Notes: generated by a model not told the origin, from the letters alone. A stretch of DNA of 64,000 nucleotides from Pseudopedobacter sp038243635 (GCA_038243635.1 JBBSQW010000006.1:62001-126000), one strand, 5' to 3'. Shown: positions 41,282-50,528, numbered from the stretch's first letter. Made by a program: numbers and translations.

Positions 41282-41653
41282 TTAGCTATTAATAAGGTAG
41301 CTGTTTATGAGTTTTTTTACCAAGTTGGCTTCGTACTTAAATTTAGATAATAGTGCTTGTAGAGCTTCGGAGTCAAAGTAGTTTAATTGTTCTATTTTCC
41401 TAGCAGTAGCGCATAGTTTTTCTAATCCCACTGATGCGGTGGTGCCTACAAGCTTGTGCGCCATAGTTTTGATTTCGGCTAAACACTCATTAAAAATATA
41501 GTCTTCAAATTTTTGAACGGATAACTTAAGCTCCTCAAGTACCATCAAAAGAATTTCTTTAATAGATTCTTTATCATCTCCAAGGTATTTGTACATCCTT
41601 TCAAAGTTGAGGTGGCTTTCTGGGCTTTGCATACTATCTTCAAGTTCAAACAT
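41282..41653 (-). CDS. Stand-alone Hpt phosphotransfer protein
   Basis: The 123-residue protein is a helical Hpt domain with the phospho-accepting His in EIKTMAHKLVGTTASVGLEK (about 62). Its sequence and the IEQL-containing helix resemble the Hpt domain at the end of the adjacent hybrid kinase, suggesting duplication. It lies 137 bp upstream of that kinase on the same strand. It could carry phosphate from the kinase receivers to another response regulator. Confidence 0.88.
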   Translation of the reverse strand: MFELEDSMQSPESHLNFERMYKYLGDDKESIKEILLMVLEELKLSVQKFEDYIFNECLAEIKTMAHKLVGTTASVGLEKLCATARKIEQLNYFDSEALQALLSKFKYEANLVKKLINSYLINS

Positions 41654-42076
41654 AGTTTTTAAATACTTTATTTGGTAGGTTTACGAAGAAAGCGTTCAAA
41701 AGGTTGGGTCTTTTTTGTTTTAGCCAACGTATGATAAGGATAAAAGTGAAAAATCAGCGGCGTTATGTTTTCTTTCTACGTTTCAAATTAGTTTTTTATA
41801 TTTTTATTTAAAATTTAATAACCTATTTCATTTATTGCCGTAAAAAGCCTGAGTAGCCTTGTGCTAAGGTTGCTAAAGGTTTGATCATACTCAAATATTG
41901 GGTACAAATCTTTTTTTAAGTTTTATTGTGTAAAATACCTGCCCTCGGAACGTGAGGTCAGGTATTTTTTTATAGCCACATTTTGGTGTTTGGTCTAAAA
42001 ATATAGCTGGTTAAGCCTATTTTGTTGTTTACTTCCTTATGAAATTGTTCATTAGCAAAGTTTAACTTCTATAAAA
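41654..42076. other. Gap with a plus-strand terminator not preceded by a gene
   Basis: Of 423 bp, the only strong feature is the hairpin at 41932-41967. There is no plus-strand gene before it, since the preceding Hpt gene is transcribed away. The rest is AT-rich with no clear ORF. Confidence 0.6.
41932..41967 (+). terminator. Orphan plus-strand terminator-like hairpin
   Basis: AAAATACCTG-CCCTC pairs with GAGG-CAGGTATTTT and is followed by a T run. With no gene upstream on the plus strand, it could end a small RNA or attenuate the LytS-like gene 110 bp downstream. Confidence 0.6.
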
Positions 42077-43102
42077 TTGAAAACATTCAGCTTTAAACGT
42101 TTAAATATTTCTTTGTTTGCTTTGCACATTGCCTTTTGGTGTATGCTGCTTTTGCCTGCTTTTCTGTTCAAATTTAATAGCCCAACTGGTAGTGTGGCCG
42201 ATAATTTTATCTATCGGATGCTAATCAATAATCTGCTGCTCATTGTTATATTTTACCTTAACGCATATTATTTTTTTCCGATAATATTTAAAAAGCGAAA
42301 CTGGGTATTTTATCTTCTAGTGCTTCTTCTAACTTTGTTGGCAGCCTATTTTATTTCTAAATATGTTGAAGCCGATATTTTTCCATCCAAACGGCGGTGG
42401 AAAAAATCTATCATCCCAGATTTATTTGGATATGTTTTTATTGTTGGCATCAGCTGTAGCTATCGTATAATTGTTGATTACCTGAAGGGACAAAAAGCCA
42501 CGAAGGATAAGGAAACGGAGAATTTAAAAACAGAACTCAGCTTTTTGCGTTCGCAGGTGAGTCCGCATTTTATGTTTAATGTGCTAAATAACCTAGTTTC
42601 TTTGGCTCGTAAAAAGAGCGACAAAATGGAACCTGCTTTACTACAGTTGTCAACCTTGTTAAGGTATATGTTGTACGAGGGTAATGAGAGTAAAATAGCC
42701 ATTGAGCAAGAGATTAGTTATTTACAAGGATATATCGACCTGCAAAAACTTAGGTTTGGGGATGATATAGATGTCTCTTTTATCGTTAATGGAAACACCA
42801 GTAATTTTGTACTTGAGCCTATGATTTTAATCCCTTTTGTGGAAAATGCGTTTAAACACGGCATGGGTACTTTGGATCAATCGAAAATAGATATCAGGTT
42901 AATTGTTTCTGATGAACAGCTTATTTTTGAGGTGGAGAACGATGTTGCACCAATTAGTGATACTAAAGATAACAGCTCGGGAATTGGGTTGATCAATACA
43001 AAACGAAGGCTGGAGTTGCTTTACCAAAAAGCACATCAGTTATCCATAACAGAAAGCAACGGAAAATACAGCGTACAATTAAAAATAGGAAAGTATGATT
43101 AA
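42077..43102 (+). CDS. LytS/YehU-type sensor histidine kinase
   Basis: The 341-residue protein has four predicted membrane helices (about 10-35, 45-65, 75-95, 115-135) and a His_kinase domain with phospho-His in QVSPHFMFNVLNNL (about 164), then an HATPase with IPFVENAFKHG and SGIGLINTKRRLELLY. The start is TTG at 42077, as no earlier ATG is in frame and the first membrane helix follows at once. It overlaps the LytTR regulator gene by eight bases, forming a two-component pair. The signal sensed is not evident. Confidence 0.9.
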   Translation: MKTFSFKRLNISLFALHIAFWCMLLLPAFLFKFNSPTGSVADNFIYRMLINNLLLIVIFYLNAYYFFPIIFKKRNWVFYLLVLLLTLLAAYFISKYVEADIFPSKRRWKKSIIPDLFGYVFIVGISCSYRIIVDYLKGQKATKDKETENLKTELSFLRSQVSPHFMFNVLNNLVSLARKKSDKMEPALLQLSTLLRYMLYEGNESKIAIEQEISYLQGYIDLQKLRFGDDIDVSFIVNGNTSNFVLEPMILIPFVENAFKHGMGTLDQSKIDIRLIVSDEQLIFEVENDVAPISDTKDNSSGIGLINTKRRLELLYQKAHQLSITESNGKYSVQLKIGKYD

Positions 43103-43811
43103 TTGTTTAGTAGTTGATGATGAGCATTTAGCGAGAGAGTTAATGGAGGATAACATCAAAAGTTTTCCTTTTTTAAATTTGGTAGCTTGTTGTAAAAATG
43201 CAATACAAGCATTAGAGGTTTTGAAAACAGAACAGATTGATCTTATCTTTTTAGACATCCAGATGCCGGGCATAAGCGGTTTGCAAATGTTAAAAAGCCT
43301 AACCGGCAAACCACCGATGGTTGTTTTGGTAACGGCCTATGAAAAATACGCTTTGGAAGGGTTTGAGCTTGATGTAGTTGATTATTTATTGAAGCCAGTC
43401 TCCTTAGAGCGTTTTTTAAAGTCGGCAAACAAAGCTTATGATTTATTTAAGCTGAGAAATAGCGTTGTTGATAACAACATTGTAAACCAAGAGTACTTAT
43501 TTGTGAATGCAGATTATGCCAACGTAAAAATTGAGTTAGATCAAATTGAGTACGTTGAAGGTCTTAAAGATTATATCAAGATTTATTTGATCGATAATGA
43601 CAAACCGGTAATCACCCGTTTAACCATGCGATATCTTGAAGAAAAGCTATCGAATAAAGATTTTTTGCGTGTTCATAAATCTTACATTGTTTCTTTAAAT
43701 CACATGACCGCTTTTAAAAGGAACCATATCATATTGCCTCGCAAAGAAATTTCTGTAACAGACTTTTACCGAGAAGCAGTTTTGCGACACATTAGTGGTA
43801 AAAACCTCTAA
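43095..43811 (+). CDS. LytTR-family response regulator
   Basis: The 238-residue protein has a receiver domain (VVDDEHLARE; phospho-Asp in LIFLDIQMPG at about 55; Thr/Ala in VTAYEKYALEGF; Lys in DYLLKPV) and a C-terminal LytTR DNA-binding domain (about 135-235, with YVEGLKDYIKIY and FLRVHKSYIVSL). It overlaps the sensor kinase gene and should be activated by it. The outer-membrane beta-barrel gene starts 191 bp later and is a plausible target, by position only. Confidence 0.93.
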   Translation: MINCLVVDDEHLARELMEDNIKSFPFLNLVACCKNAIQALEVLKTEQIDLIFLDIQMPGISGLQMLKSLTGKPPMVVLVTAYEKYALEGFELDVVDYLLKPVSLERFLKSANKAYDLFKLRNSVVDNNIVNQEYLFVNADYANVKIELDQIEYVEGLKDYIKIYLIDNDKPVITRLTMRYLEEKLSNKDFLRVHKSYIVSLNHMTAFKRNHIILPRKEISVTDFYREAVLRHISGKNL

Positions 43812-44002
43812 ATCTGATTAAAACTCAATTTCATCTACTTATTATGGGCTTAGGTAGCAAATACTTTTAAAAGTGAGAACAGCTTATTATCATTACCGAA
43901 ATTCTAAGAAAAAAATAAAACTTAAATAATTAGGTGGCTGCTTTAGAAACGTTACAAAACAATTCTTGCGGATGGCTGATTATCCTTAAAAACAATAATA
44001 CA

Positions 44003-46720
44003 ATGAAGAAAATTGCTTACGGGTGCATGTTAGTTTTTTGTACTGCTTTTGCGCAAGCACAAACGGTTATTACTGTAAGAGGAACGGTAGTAGATTCCAC
44101 AAAATTAACTGTAATTGGTGCTGCCGTTAAATTGGCAACGGAGACCGACACAATTTTAACAAGTACAAACGTAGATGGTGGTTTTGTTTTCAGTAACGTA
44201 AAATCAAGAGAGTTTTCTATTACGGTAACATCTTTAGGGTACCAAGTAACTCAGCGCAGTTTTGTTGTTAAACCTAACGTGAGCCAAGAAATTTTAAGTC
44301 CTATCATTCTTAAGAATGATAGTAGAATGTTGAATGAAATTGTAGTTGATGGTACACCAGAAGTTATTGTTAAAGAAGATACTTTGCAGTACAGAGCCGA
44401 TAGGTACAAATTAAAAGAAAATGCTTTAGCGGAAGATTTGCTTAAGAAATTGCCGGGCGTGGAGGTGGATAAAGATGGAAACGTTACTGCTCAAGGTAAA
44501 ACGATTACCAAAATACGTATCAACGGAAAAGACTTTTTTGGTGGAGACGTTAAAACAGCAACTCAGCAGTTGCCCGCAGATGTAATTAAAAACGTACAGG
44601 TAATTGATGATTATGGCGATCAAGCAAATATTACTGGTGTTAAAGATGGCGATGCAGACAAAATTTTGAACTTCACGATTAGGGAGGATAAAAACAAAGG
44701 TTTTCTAACGCGTGGAGTTATTGGAGGAGGAAACAGCGATCGTTACCAAGGATCGGTTTTTACTGCAGGTTTTAACAATAATAGACAACTCGCTTTACTA
44801 GCAAATTTCAATAACATTAATGCTAACGTTTTTAATTTAACAAATACAGGTGGCGGCAGCCGGAGAGGTAATTATAACCCAAACAACGGGGACGGACTAA
44901 CCGGCGTAAATTCAATTGGTTTTAACTATCGTGATAACTGGGGAGAAAAGATAACAGCTTATGGTAACTATAGTTTTTCTAATAAAGATAATGCGACAAC
45001 CAGCAAGAGTTTGCAAGAAATATTAACGCAGGATAACACGTTTTATAACAACAATTTTAACAACGCTAACTCGGTATCTAATGGCCACCGCATAGATTTT
45101 AATTTCGAGTACAAAATTGACAGTTTAAACTATCTTAAAATTGCACCAAAGTTTAGTTACAATAAGAACAGTGGCGACACCTTTACAAACTTTGATATCA
45201 ATACAAGTAACAGCATCTCAAAAGGTACGTCTAACGAGTTAACAGATTTTACAAAACCAAATTATGGAGCAGAAATTTTATATAATCATAGATTTGGGGC
45301 AAAAGCAAGAAACCTGTCTTTGAACGCGAATTTAAACTCAAGCTCCAGCAACCAAAATCAAGATTATTTATACCAATCAGATAACACGCAAAATGGACAA
45401 ATTGATAGTTACCAAAAGCAACTGATTTTTGGTGATAACAAAAATGATAATGTAGAGCTTCGAGTTTCTTATCAAGAACCAATCACTGATAGTAAAAATT
45501 TAGAATTTAATTATACTTACGGTTTTGCCAGAGCAGACAACGATAGGAGAGTGGAGAGTACTAATACCGATGGCGGAACACCTGTTTTAGATCCTACGCA
45601 AAGCAACCAGTATCAGTTTGATTACATTACTAATAAGTTTGGGTTGAACTATCGTGTAAATGAAAAAAAGTATAATTATAGCGTTGGTTTTTCTGCGCAA
45701 CCTTCCTTATTAAAAAGCAACACTGCTGTTCCCGAGAAGAGTGTGACTAATTTGTTCCCAAACGCCAGATTCAGCTATAAATTTTCTAAAACCAGAGAGC
45801 TAAGCTTTAGGTATGATGGACGTAGTAATCAGCCAGATTATAGTCAATTACAACCAATTACAGATCAGTCTAACAAAAACTTTTATGTAACTGGGAACCC
45901 AAATTTAAACCCGGAGTTTAGCAATAACCTCAGACTGAGGTATGCGAACTTTGATTTTGCAACTAGCAATGTGCTTTTCGCAAATCTGTCTTATAGCAGT
46001 ACTAAAGATAAAATTACAACCAATACCATCAGCTTTCCTAATTCAGCAGATTCTACCGTATTACGCGAAAACAGGTATTTAAATACCGATGGGTATTATA
46101 ATATTAACGGATTTTATGCATTCTCAAAACCTTTTCAAGACAAGAAATATGTGTTGAGGTTCCGAGGATCAGCTATTTACAACAATAATATTTCTTTTAT
46201 TGACAGCGAAAAAAACACCGGTAAAAATATGATTTTGAGTCAGCGTGTGGGTTTGCAAATTAACCCAGTTGATTGGTTTGAACTAACACCAGAAGCAACT
46301 TATACCTACAATAAAAATGAGAACACATTAAATCTAAGAGCTAATACAGAAGTTAATTCTTTAGGCTTTAATGTAGAAACGAAAGTTACTTTCTTGGAAA
46401 CTTGGATTTTTGGTGGTAAGCTGGACAAAACATTCAATAGTGGATATAGTACCATTAACTCTAACCCGCTAATTATTAATAGCTACATCGAAAAGCAATT
46501 TTTAAAAGGTAAAAAAGCATCGTTTAAATTGCAAGCCTTTGATATTTTAGACCAAAGCACTAGCCTTTCTTATATTGCGACTGGCAACACCACTACTTTA
46601 TCAGAAAGTAATAGGCTGGCGAGGTATTTTATGTTGAGCTTCACATTTAACTTTTCTAAGTTTGCCGGTAATAGCAGTAGCATGCCAGATATGGGCGGCG
46701 GCGGTTACAGAGGGCATTAA
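44003..46720 (+). CDS. Outer-membrane beta-barrel protein with carboxypeptidase-like plug
   Basis: The 905-residue protein starts at ATG 44003 with a signal peptide (MKKIAYGCMLVFCTAFAQAQ). A CarboxypepD_reg-like domain follows (about 25-105, VRGTVVDSTKL then GGFVFSNVKS), then a TonB plug-like region (about 125-215, DLLKKLPGVEVDKDG and ITKIRINGKDFFGGD), then a long barrel rich in Asn, Tyr and Phe ending FMLSFTFNFSKF and a Gly-rich tail. It belongs to the outer-membrane beta-barrel family 3 group, related to TonB-dependent receptors; transport or signalling is possible. The frame before 44003 lacks a signal and is not used. It follows the LytS/LytTR pair. Confidence 0.88.
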   Translation: MKKIAYGCMLVFCTAFAQAQTVITVRGTVVDSTKLTVIGAAVKLATETDTILTSTNVDGGFVFSNVKSREFSITVTSLGYQVTQRSFVVKPNVSQEILSPIILKNDSRMLNEIVVDGTPEVIVKEDTLQYRADRYKLKENALAEDLLKKLPGVEVDKDGNVTAQGKTITKIRINGKDFFGGDVKTATQQLPADVIKNVQVIDDYGDQANITGVKDGDADKILNFTIREDKNKGFLTRGVIGGGNSDRYQGSVFTAGFNNNRQLALLANFNNINANVFNLTNTGGGSRRGNYNPNNGDGLTGVNSIGFNYRDNWGEKITAYGNYSFSNKDNATTSKSLQEILTQDNTFYNNNFNNANSVSNGHRIDFNFEYKIDSLNYLKIAPKFSYNKNSGDTFTNFDINTSNSISKGTSNELTDFTKPNYGAEILYNHRFGAKARNLSLNANLNSSSSNQNQDYLYQSDNTQNGQIDSYQKQLIFGDNKNDNVELRVSYQEPITDSKNLEFNYTYGFARADNDRRVESTNTDGGTPVLDPTQSNQYQFDYITNKFGLNYRVNEKKYNYSVGFSAQPSLLKSNTAVPEKSVTNLFPNARFSYKFSKTRELSFRYDGRSNQPDYSQLQPITDQSNKNFYVTGNPNLNPEFSNNLRLRYANFDFATSNVLFANLSYSSTKDKITTNTISFPNSADSTVLRENRYLNTDGYYNINGFYAFSKPFQDKKYVLRFRGSAIYNNNISFIDSEKNTGKNMILSQRVGLQINPVDWFELTPEATYTYNKNENTLNLRANTEVNSLGFNVETKVTFLETWIFGGKLDKTFNSGYSTINSNPLIINSYIEKQFLKGKKASFKLQAFDILDQSTSLSYIATGNTTTLSESNRLARYFMLSFTFNFSKFAGNSSSMPDMGGGGYRGH

Positions 46721-46775
46721 TTTGATTGTTTTGAAAGAGACTCTACTTTGTGAAGTTTGATGTTCATTTAAGGGG

Positions 46776-46805
46776 AACCACATTAGAAGAACTGCTATTG
46801 TGGTT
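46776..46805 (+). terminator. Weak terminator-like hairpin after the barrel gene
   Basis: AACCACA (46776-46782) pairs with TGTGGTT (46799-46805), followed by TCTT. The T run is short. Confidence 0.4.
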
Positions 46806-46898
46806 TCTTAGTTTCGTAGCGTCAACAAAAATAATATGGGTAGCTGCTACAGTCTAAAAAGCCCTTAAAAACTCCAAGCAAATTAATATTGTAATGTT

Positions 46899-46906
46899 TA
46901 CTTTTG
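46899..46906 (+). promoter_or_regulatory. Candidate -7 box of hisS, near-leaderless
   Basis: TACTTTTG fits TAnnTTTG and lies four bases before the hisS ATG. A good -33 element is not obvious. Confidence 0.4.
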
Positions 46907-46910
46907 CGGC

Positions 46911-48662
46911 ATGGCAAATGTAAAAGCAGCGATTCCAAAAGGCACCAGAGATTTTGGTCCACAGGTAATGATTAAGCGTAATTATATTTTTGATACAATA
47001 AAAAAGGTCTTCAAAAAATACGGTTATCAGGAGATTCAAACTCCAACTATGGAGAATTTGGATACGCTTACCGGTAAGTATGGTGACGAGGGAGATCAGC
47101 TGATTTTTAAAATTTTGGAATCTGGAGAGTATACTGATCCTTTGCATAAGGATTTAATTCAGAAATATATACAAAATCAGGAAAAAGAGGTAATTAGCGT
47201 TTTCTTAAAAACTATTGTTGAAACCCTCGCTAATAACCTAGATAACGTATACGAATGGGTATTAAATGATAAATTCTTAGCTTTAAAAAAGATAAACGAA
47301 ATATTGCCCCCGTCTGTTGCATTTCAAGATGACAACCTCAAAATTGAGGTTATAAAGCGATTAATAGAATATCTATTCAATGATGGTTCGGACACTATAT
47401 TCGATGGAAAAACTCGTATTAAATACTATTTAGACATTCAGGATAAGAATGTCAGATCAGAAAAAATATTAAAAGGGCTAAGGTATAAATCCGGGAAATC
47501 TGAAATTGTCGGTCTGTTAGAGATTGAATTGTACTTGAGGAAAATTCTTTCTCCATTAAATACTACCAAACTAATTTCTAAAAAAGCATTACGCTACGAT
47601 TTAACGGTTCCTTTTGCTAGGTACGTAGTCATGCATCAAAATGAAATCACTTCACCTTTCAAACGTTTCCAAGTACAGCCGGTATGGCGAGCAGATCGGC
47701 CACAAAGAGGTCGTTACCGTGAGTTTTATCAATGCGATGCGGATGTGGTAGGCTCTGATTCTTTATTGAATGAAGCCGAATTTGTGTGTATTTACGATGA
47801 AGCTTTAAGCAATTTAGGTTTAAACGACTTTAGTGTAAAAATAAATAATAGAAAAATACTATCGGGTATTGCAGAGTTAATAGGTAGACCAGATCAGATT
47901 GTTGATTTGACAGTAGCTATTGATAAATTAGATAAAATAGGATTGGATGGCGTGGAGAAGGAGCTTTTGGAAAAAAGCTTTACTGCGGAAGACATAGCTG
48001 TTTTGAAGCCAGTTATCTTATTGTCAGGTTCAAACGAAGAAAAACTAGAATCGCTTGCCGTAATATTGTCAACTTCTAAGGTTGGACAAAACGGGATAGA
48101 AGAAATCTATAAAGTTTTAAATTACCTGAAATCTTTTAGTTTAAACAAAGCAAAAGTCGAGCTCGATTTAACTTTAGCCAGAGGGTTAAATTATTATACA
48201 GGTTGTATTTTCGAGGTAAAAACCAATGAAGCTACTATGGGTTCTATTGGTGGTGGTGGTAGGTATGATGACCTTACGGGTATGTTTGGTAAAGAGGGCT
48301 TGACAGGTGTAGGAATTTCGTTTGGTGCGGATAGGATTTATGATGTTTTGGAGGAACTTAATTTGTTCCCGTCAACTGCTAACGAAAGCACTAAGGTTTT
48401 GATTTGTGTATTTGGCGAAGCCGAAGAAACTTACAGCTTAGCTATCCTAAATAAACTACGACAAGCTGATATTAATGCAGAGCTTTTTCCGTTTGGCGCA
48501 AAAATGAAGAAACAAATGCAGTATGCAAATGATAAAAGCATTCCTTACGTGTTGGTTATTGGTGGTGATGAAATGCAAAGTGGGCAGTTAAGTTTAAAAA
48601 ACATGGCAACTGGTGAACAAGTGAAGATTGGAGTGGAGGAGTTGGTGGAGCAACTGGGGTAG
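46911..48662 (+). CDS. hisS: Histidine-tRNA ligase with an internal insertion
   Basis: The 583-residue class II aminoacyl-tRNA synthetase joins histidine to tRNA-His. It shows IPKGTRDFGP, motif 1 region TPTMENLDTLTGKYGDEGD, motif 2 WRADRPQRGRYREFYQCD, the histidine-binding LDLTLARGLNYYTG and motif 3 GGGGRYDDLTGMFG with GVGISFGADRI. Typical enzymes of this phylum have about 450-460 residues. The excess lies between IFKILESGEYTD (about 80) and KALRYDLTVPFARYV (about 226), where about 120 extra Lys/Leu/Ile-rich, mostly helical residues are present. All catalytic motifs are intact and in frame, so the enzyme is probably active. Confidence 0.93.
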   Translation: MANVKAAIPKGTRDFGPQVMIKRNYIFDTIKKVFKKYGYQEIQTPTMENLDTLTGKYGDEGDQLIFKILESGEYTDPLHKDLIQKYIQNQEKEVISVFLKTIVETLANNLDNVYEWVLNDKFLALKKINEILPPSVAFQDDNLKIEVIKRLIEYLFNDGSDTIFDGKTRIKYYLDIQDKNVRSEKILKGLRYKSGKSEIVGLLEIELYLRKILSPLNTTKLISKKALRYDLTVPFARYVVMHQNEITSPFKRFQVQPVWRADRPQRGRYREFYQCDADVVGSDSLLNEAEFVCIYDEALSNLGLNDFSVKINNRKILSGIAELIGRPDQIVDLTVAIDKLDKIGLDGVEKELLEKSFTAEDIAVLKPVILLSGSNEEKLESLAVILSTSKVGQNGIEEIYKVLNYLKSFSLNKAKVELDLTLARGLNYYTGCIFEVKTNEATMGSIGGGGRYDDLTGMFGKEGLTGVGISFGADRIYDVLEELNLFPSTANESTKVLICVFGEAEETYSLAILNKLRQADINAELFPFGAKMKKQMQYANDKSIPYVLVIGGDEMQSGQLSLKNMATGEQVKIGVEELVEQLG

Positions 48663-48799
48663 TCTTTAGGTGAGAGACTAAAAGATTCTCGCTTGTTTGC
48701 TTAAAATTCTTTTGACTCATTGAGTGTGAATAGCGAGCAGAAACTTGCTAAAATATTTGTTTCTCTATAAGGAAACATTCATCTTTGATAAAAGACTAA

Positions 48800-49141
48800 A
48801 TGAAGCCAAATTTCGATATACAGTTATTGCAGGAAGCGGTTGATTTTTTAGATAAGCTCGACGATAAAACGAGAGAGAAGATTTATTATAATATCAGAAA
48901 GTCACAAATAGTAAATGACTCTGACTTCTTTAAAAAGCTCAACGAATTTATTTGGGAATTTAGAAGCGTTTATAATCGTAAAGCTTATCGACTTTTTTCG
49001 TTTTGGGACAAGATTGGCGGTAAAGAAACGCTAGTTGTTGCAACACACGGCATTTTAAAAAAGACGCAGAAAACGCCGATAAAAGAGATTAAAAAAGCCG
49101 AAGACGTTCGCGAACAATATTTACAAAATAAAACTAAGTAG
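48800..49141 (+). CDS. higB: RelE/HigB-like toxin
   Basis: The 113-residue protein has the RelE/ParE-fold layout of HigB-type mRNA interferases (phage-derived Gp49-like): helical N-terminus LLQEAVDFLDKLDDKTREK, then ELxGIWE-like LNEFIWEFRSVYNRKAYRLF, and the C-terminal VVATHGILKKTQKTP with the Lys-rich helix. Toxin first, antitoxin second, spaced by two bases, is the HigBA order. It should cleave mRNA on ribosomes when free. It lies after hisS with 137 bp between. Confidence 0.88.
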   Translation: MKPNFDIQLLQEAVDFLDKLDDKTREKIYYNIRKSQIVNDSDFFKKLNEFIWEFRSVYNRKAYRLFSFWDKIGGKETLVVATHGILKKTQKTPIKEIKKAEDVREQYLQNKTK

Positions 49142-49143
49142 CC

Positions 49144-49464
49144 ATGGCAGATAAATTTAAAACTGTTTCAATTGACACAATGATTGATAAGCACATTGGA
49201 AAACTTGGAACTGAAAGACGTGAAATCTTTGAGAGTGAGTTGCGGATAGACTTATTAGGACAAGCGATTAAACACGCAAGAAAAGAACGGAATCTAACAC
49301 AACAACAATTAGGAGAGCTGGTTGGAGTGCAAAAGGCGCAGATTTCTAAAATTGAAAATAGCGTTAAAAATGCCAGATTTGAAACCATACTGAAAGTGTT
49401 TAACGCTTTAGGTTTGAAAGTGAATTTTAACTTGGAATTGAACGGTAAAAAACTCGCTTATTGA
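49144..49464 (+). CDS. higA: HigA-like XRE-family antitoxin
   Basis: The 106-residue protein has an XRE helix-turn-helix (about 38-92: IKHARKERNLTQQQLGELVG, VQKAQISKIENS, TILKVFNALG). It should neutralise the preceding toxin and repress the operon. The N-terminal 35 residues probably contact the toxin. It is placed two bases after the toxin stop. Confidence 0.9.
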   Translation: MADKFKTVSIDTMIDKHIGKLGTERREIFESELRIDLLGQAIKHARKERNLTQQQLGELVGVQKAQISKIENSVKNARFETILKVFNALGLKVNFNLELNGKKLAY

Positions 49465-49584
49465 TAAACCAAGTCAACCACCATTAGCACCACGAAAGAT
49501 TTCTATAAAACATCTTCAAACTGGCGGTTATTTTTATTTTGCTATAGTTTGACTGCTTAATAGTAAAAAGATTGCGAATTTTAA

Positions 49585-49615
49585 TCACATCATATATTCT
49601 GAATATATGATGTGA
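49585..49615. repeat. 31-bp palindrome between higA and thiE
   Basis: CACATCATATATTC (49586-49599) and its exact complement GAATATATGATGTG (49601-49614) meet at one central T, with one further A-T pair outside. No T run follows, so it is not an ordinary terminator. Confidence 0.7.
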
Positions 49616-49640
49616 CGCATTGATTAGAGTCGTAAGATTC

Positions 49641-50273
49641 CTAATAAACCAACCGATGCGTTTCGCTATAAGCCTCCACAATATTGTCTGAAAGATTAAT
49701 CGCAGCAGAAATAGCAATACCATCCACCCCAGTATCCATTATAGCAATAACGTTGTCAATTTTTATACCTCCAACGGCAATTATTGGTAACTTGTATCCT
49801 GCATATTTTAAAGCCTCCACAGTTTTTTGATAACCTTCTAAACCCCACAGCGGAAAATCGTTAGGTTTAGTATCAGTATGGGCAAATGGACCGCAACCAA
49901 TGTAATCTGCACCATTGGCAATATGTCTTTTGATTTGCTCTAAATTTACGGCAGAAACGCCGATTGTTTTAGCTTCACCTAGCTCGTCGCGAACTAAAGT
50001 GATATCTGCATCAATATCTTCTATATGGACACCTTGAATATCTGCCAAAGGAACCAAGTGAGTGTGGTTAGTGACTATTAAAGTCGCACCCCAATCATCG
50101 CAGATGGTTGCAATAGGATGTAATTCTTCCAGCATTTCCTCGTCTGTTTTACTGAAACAACGGTACTGAATCCAATTTGCCCCACCTTCGCAGGCCATTT
50201 GTGCTTGTTCTGTATGGGATAAGTGAGGTAAGTCTTGCGTTAAGTAATGTAATTTTGATATGTATTTTTTCAT
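49641..50273 (-). CDS. thiE: Divergent thiamine-phosphate synthase family protein
   Basis: The 210-residue TIM-barrel protein has ThiE landmarks: GANWIQYRCF (for QLREK), TLIVTNHTHLV, GVHIEDIDAD (for GVHLGQxD), KTIGVSAVN, DYIGCGPFAHTDTKPN and IIAVGGI with DGIAISAAI. The phosphate-binding and TxTK motifs are kept, but the Arg-Glu-Lys and Gln-Asp positions are changed, so it may be a divergent ThiE or TenI-like. It would join HMP-PP and thiazole phosphate to thiamine phosphate. No other thi gene is near and no TPP riboswitch was seen. Confidence 0.75.
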   Translation of the reverse strand: MKKYISKLHYLTQDLPHLSHTEQAQMACEGGANWIQYRCFSKTDEEMLEELHPIATICDDWGATLIVTNHTHLVPLADIQGVHIEDIDADITLVRDELGEAKTIGVSAVNLEQIKRHIANGADYIGCGPFAHTDTKPNDFPLWGLEGYQKTVEALKYAGYKLPIIAVGGIKIDNVIAIMDTGVDGIAISAAINLSDNIVEAYSETHRLVY

Positions 50274-50419
50274 TGGATGTAATCATTAAGAAGAAAAATT
50301 CTTTAGTATAAAATAAGTAACAATTTATCTTCAGGTTTTTTAAACTTACAGCGGAGCTATGACCGCCTATGGTTTGATGTTTTTAGTAGAATCTTTCGTT
50401 TATAGTCTTATTTCGGGTT

Positions 50420-50480
50420 AGGGATTGTAGCGGCACCCCGCCCCGATTTTTTATCGGGGTGGCGTACAGCGGAAAGCCCG
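50420..50480. repeat. Dispersed hairpin repeat (second GGGATTGnAGCGGCA copy)
   Basis: GGGATTGTAGCGGCA and AGCGGAAAGCCCG bracket a core hairpin CCCCGAT/ATCGGGG (50441-50459). The copy at 15034 has the same flanks but another core. Confidence 0.75.
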
Positions 50481-50481
50481 G

Positions 50482-50518
50482 TGTATAACAAATTGATTTT
50501 TCTTTAATTTGTTATACA
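50482..50518 (-). terminator. Hairpin just after pafA
   Basis: TGTATAACAAATT (50482-50494) and AATTTGTTATACA (50506-50518) form a perfect 13-bp stem about 10 bp past the pafA stop. No T run follows on the minus strand. Confidence 0.5.
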
Positions 50519-50528
50519 AACCTCCAAA

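Noticed and set aside
47157..47571. Intein in hisS
   Set aside because: The insertion does not begin with Cys or Ser and does not end in His-Asn before Cys, Ser or Thr, and is too short with no splicing blocks.
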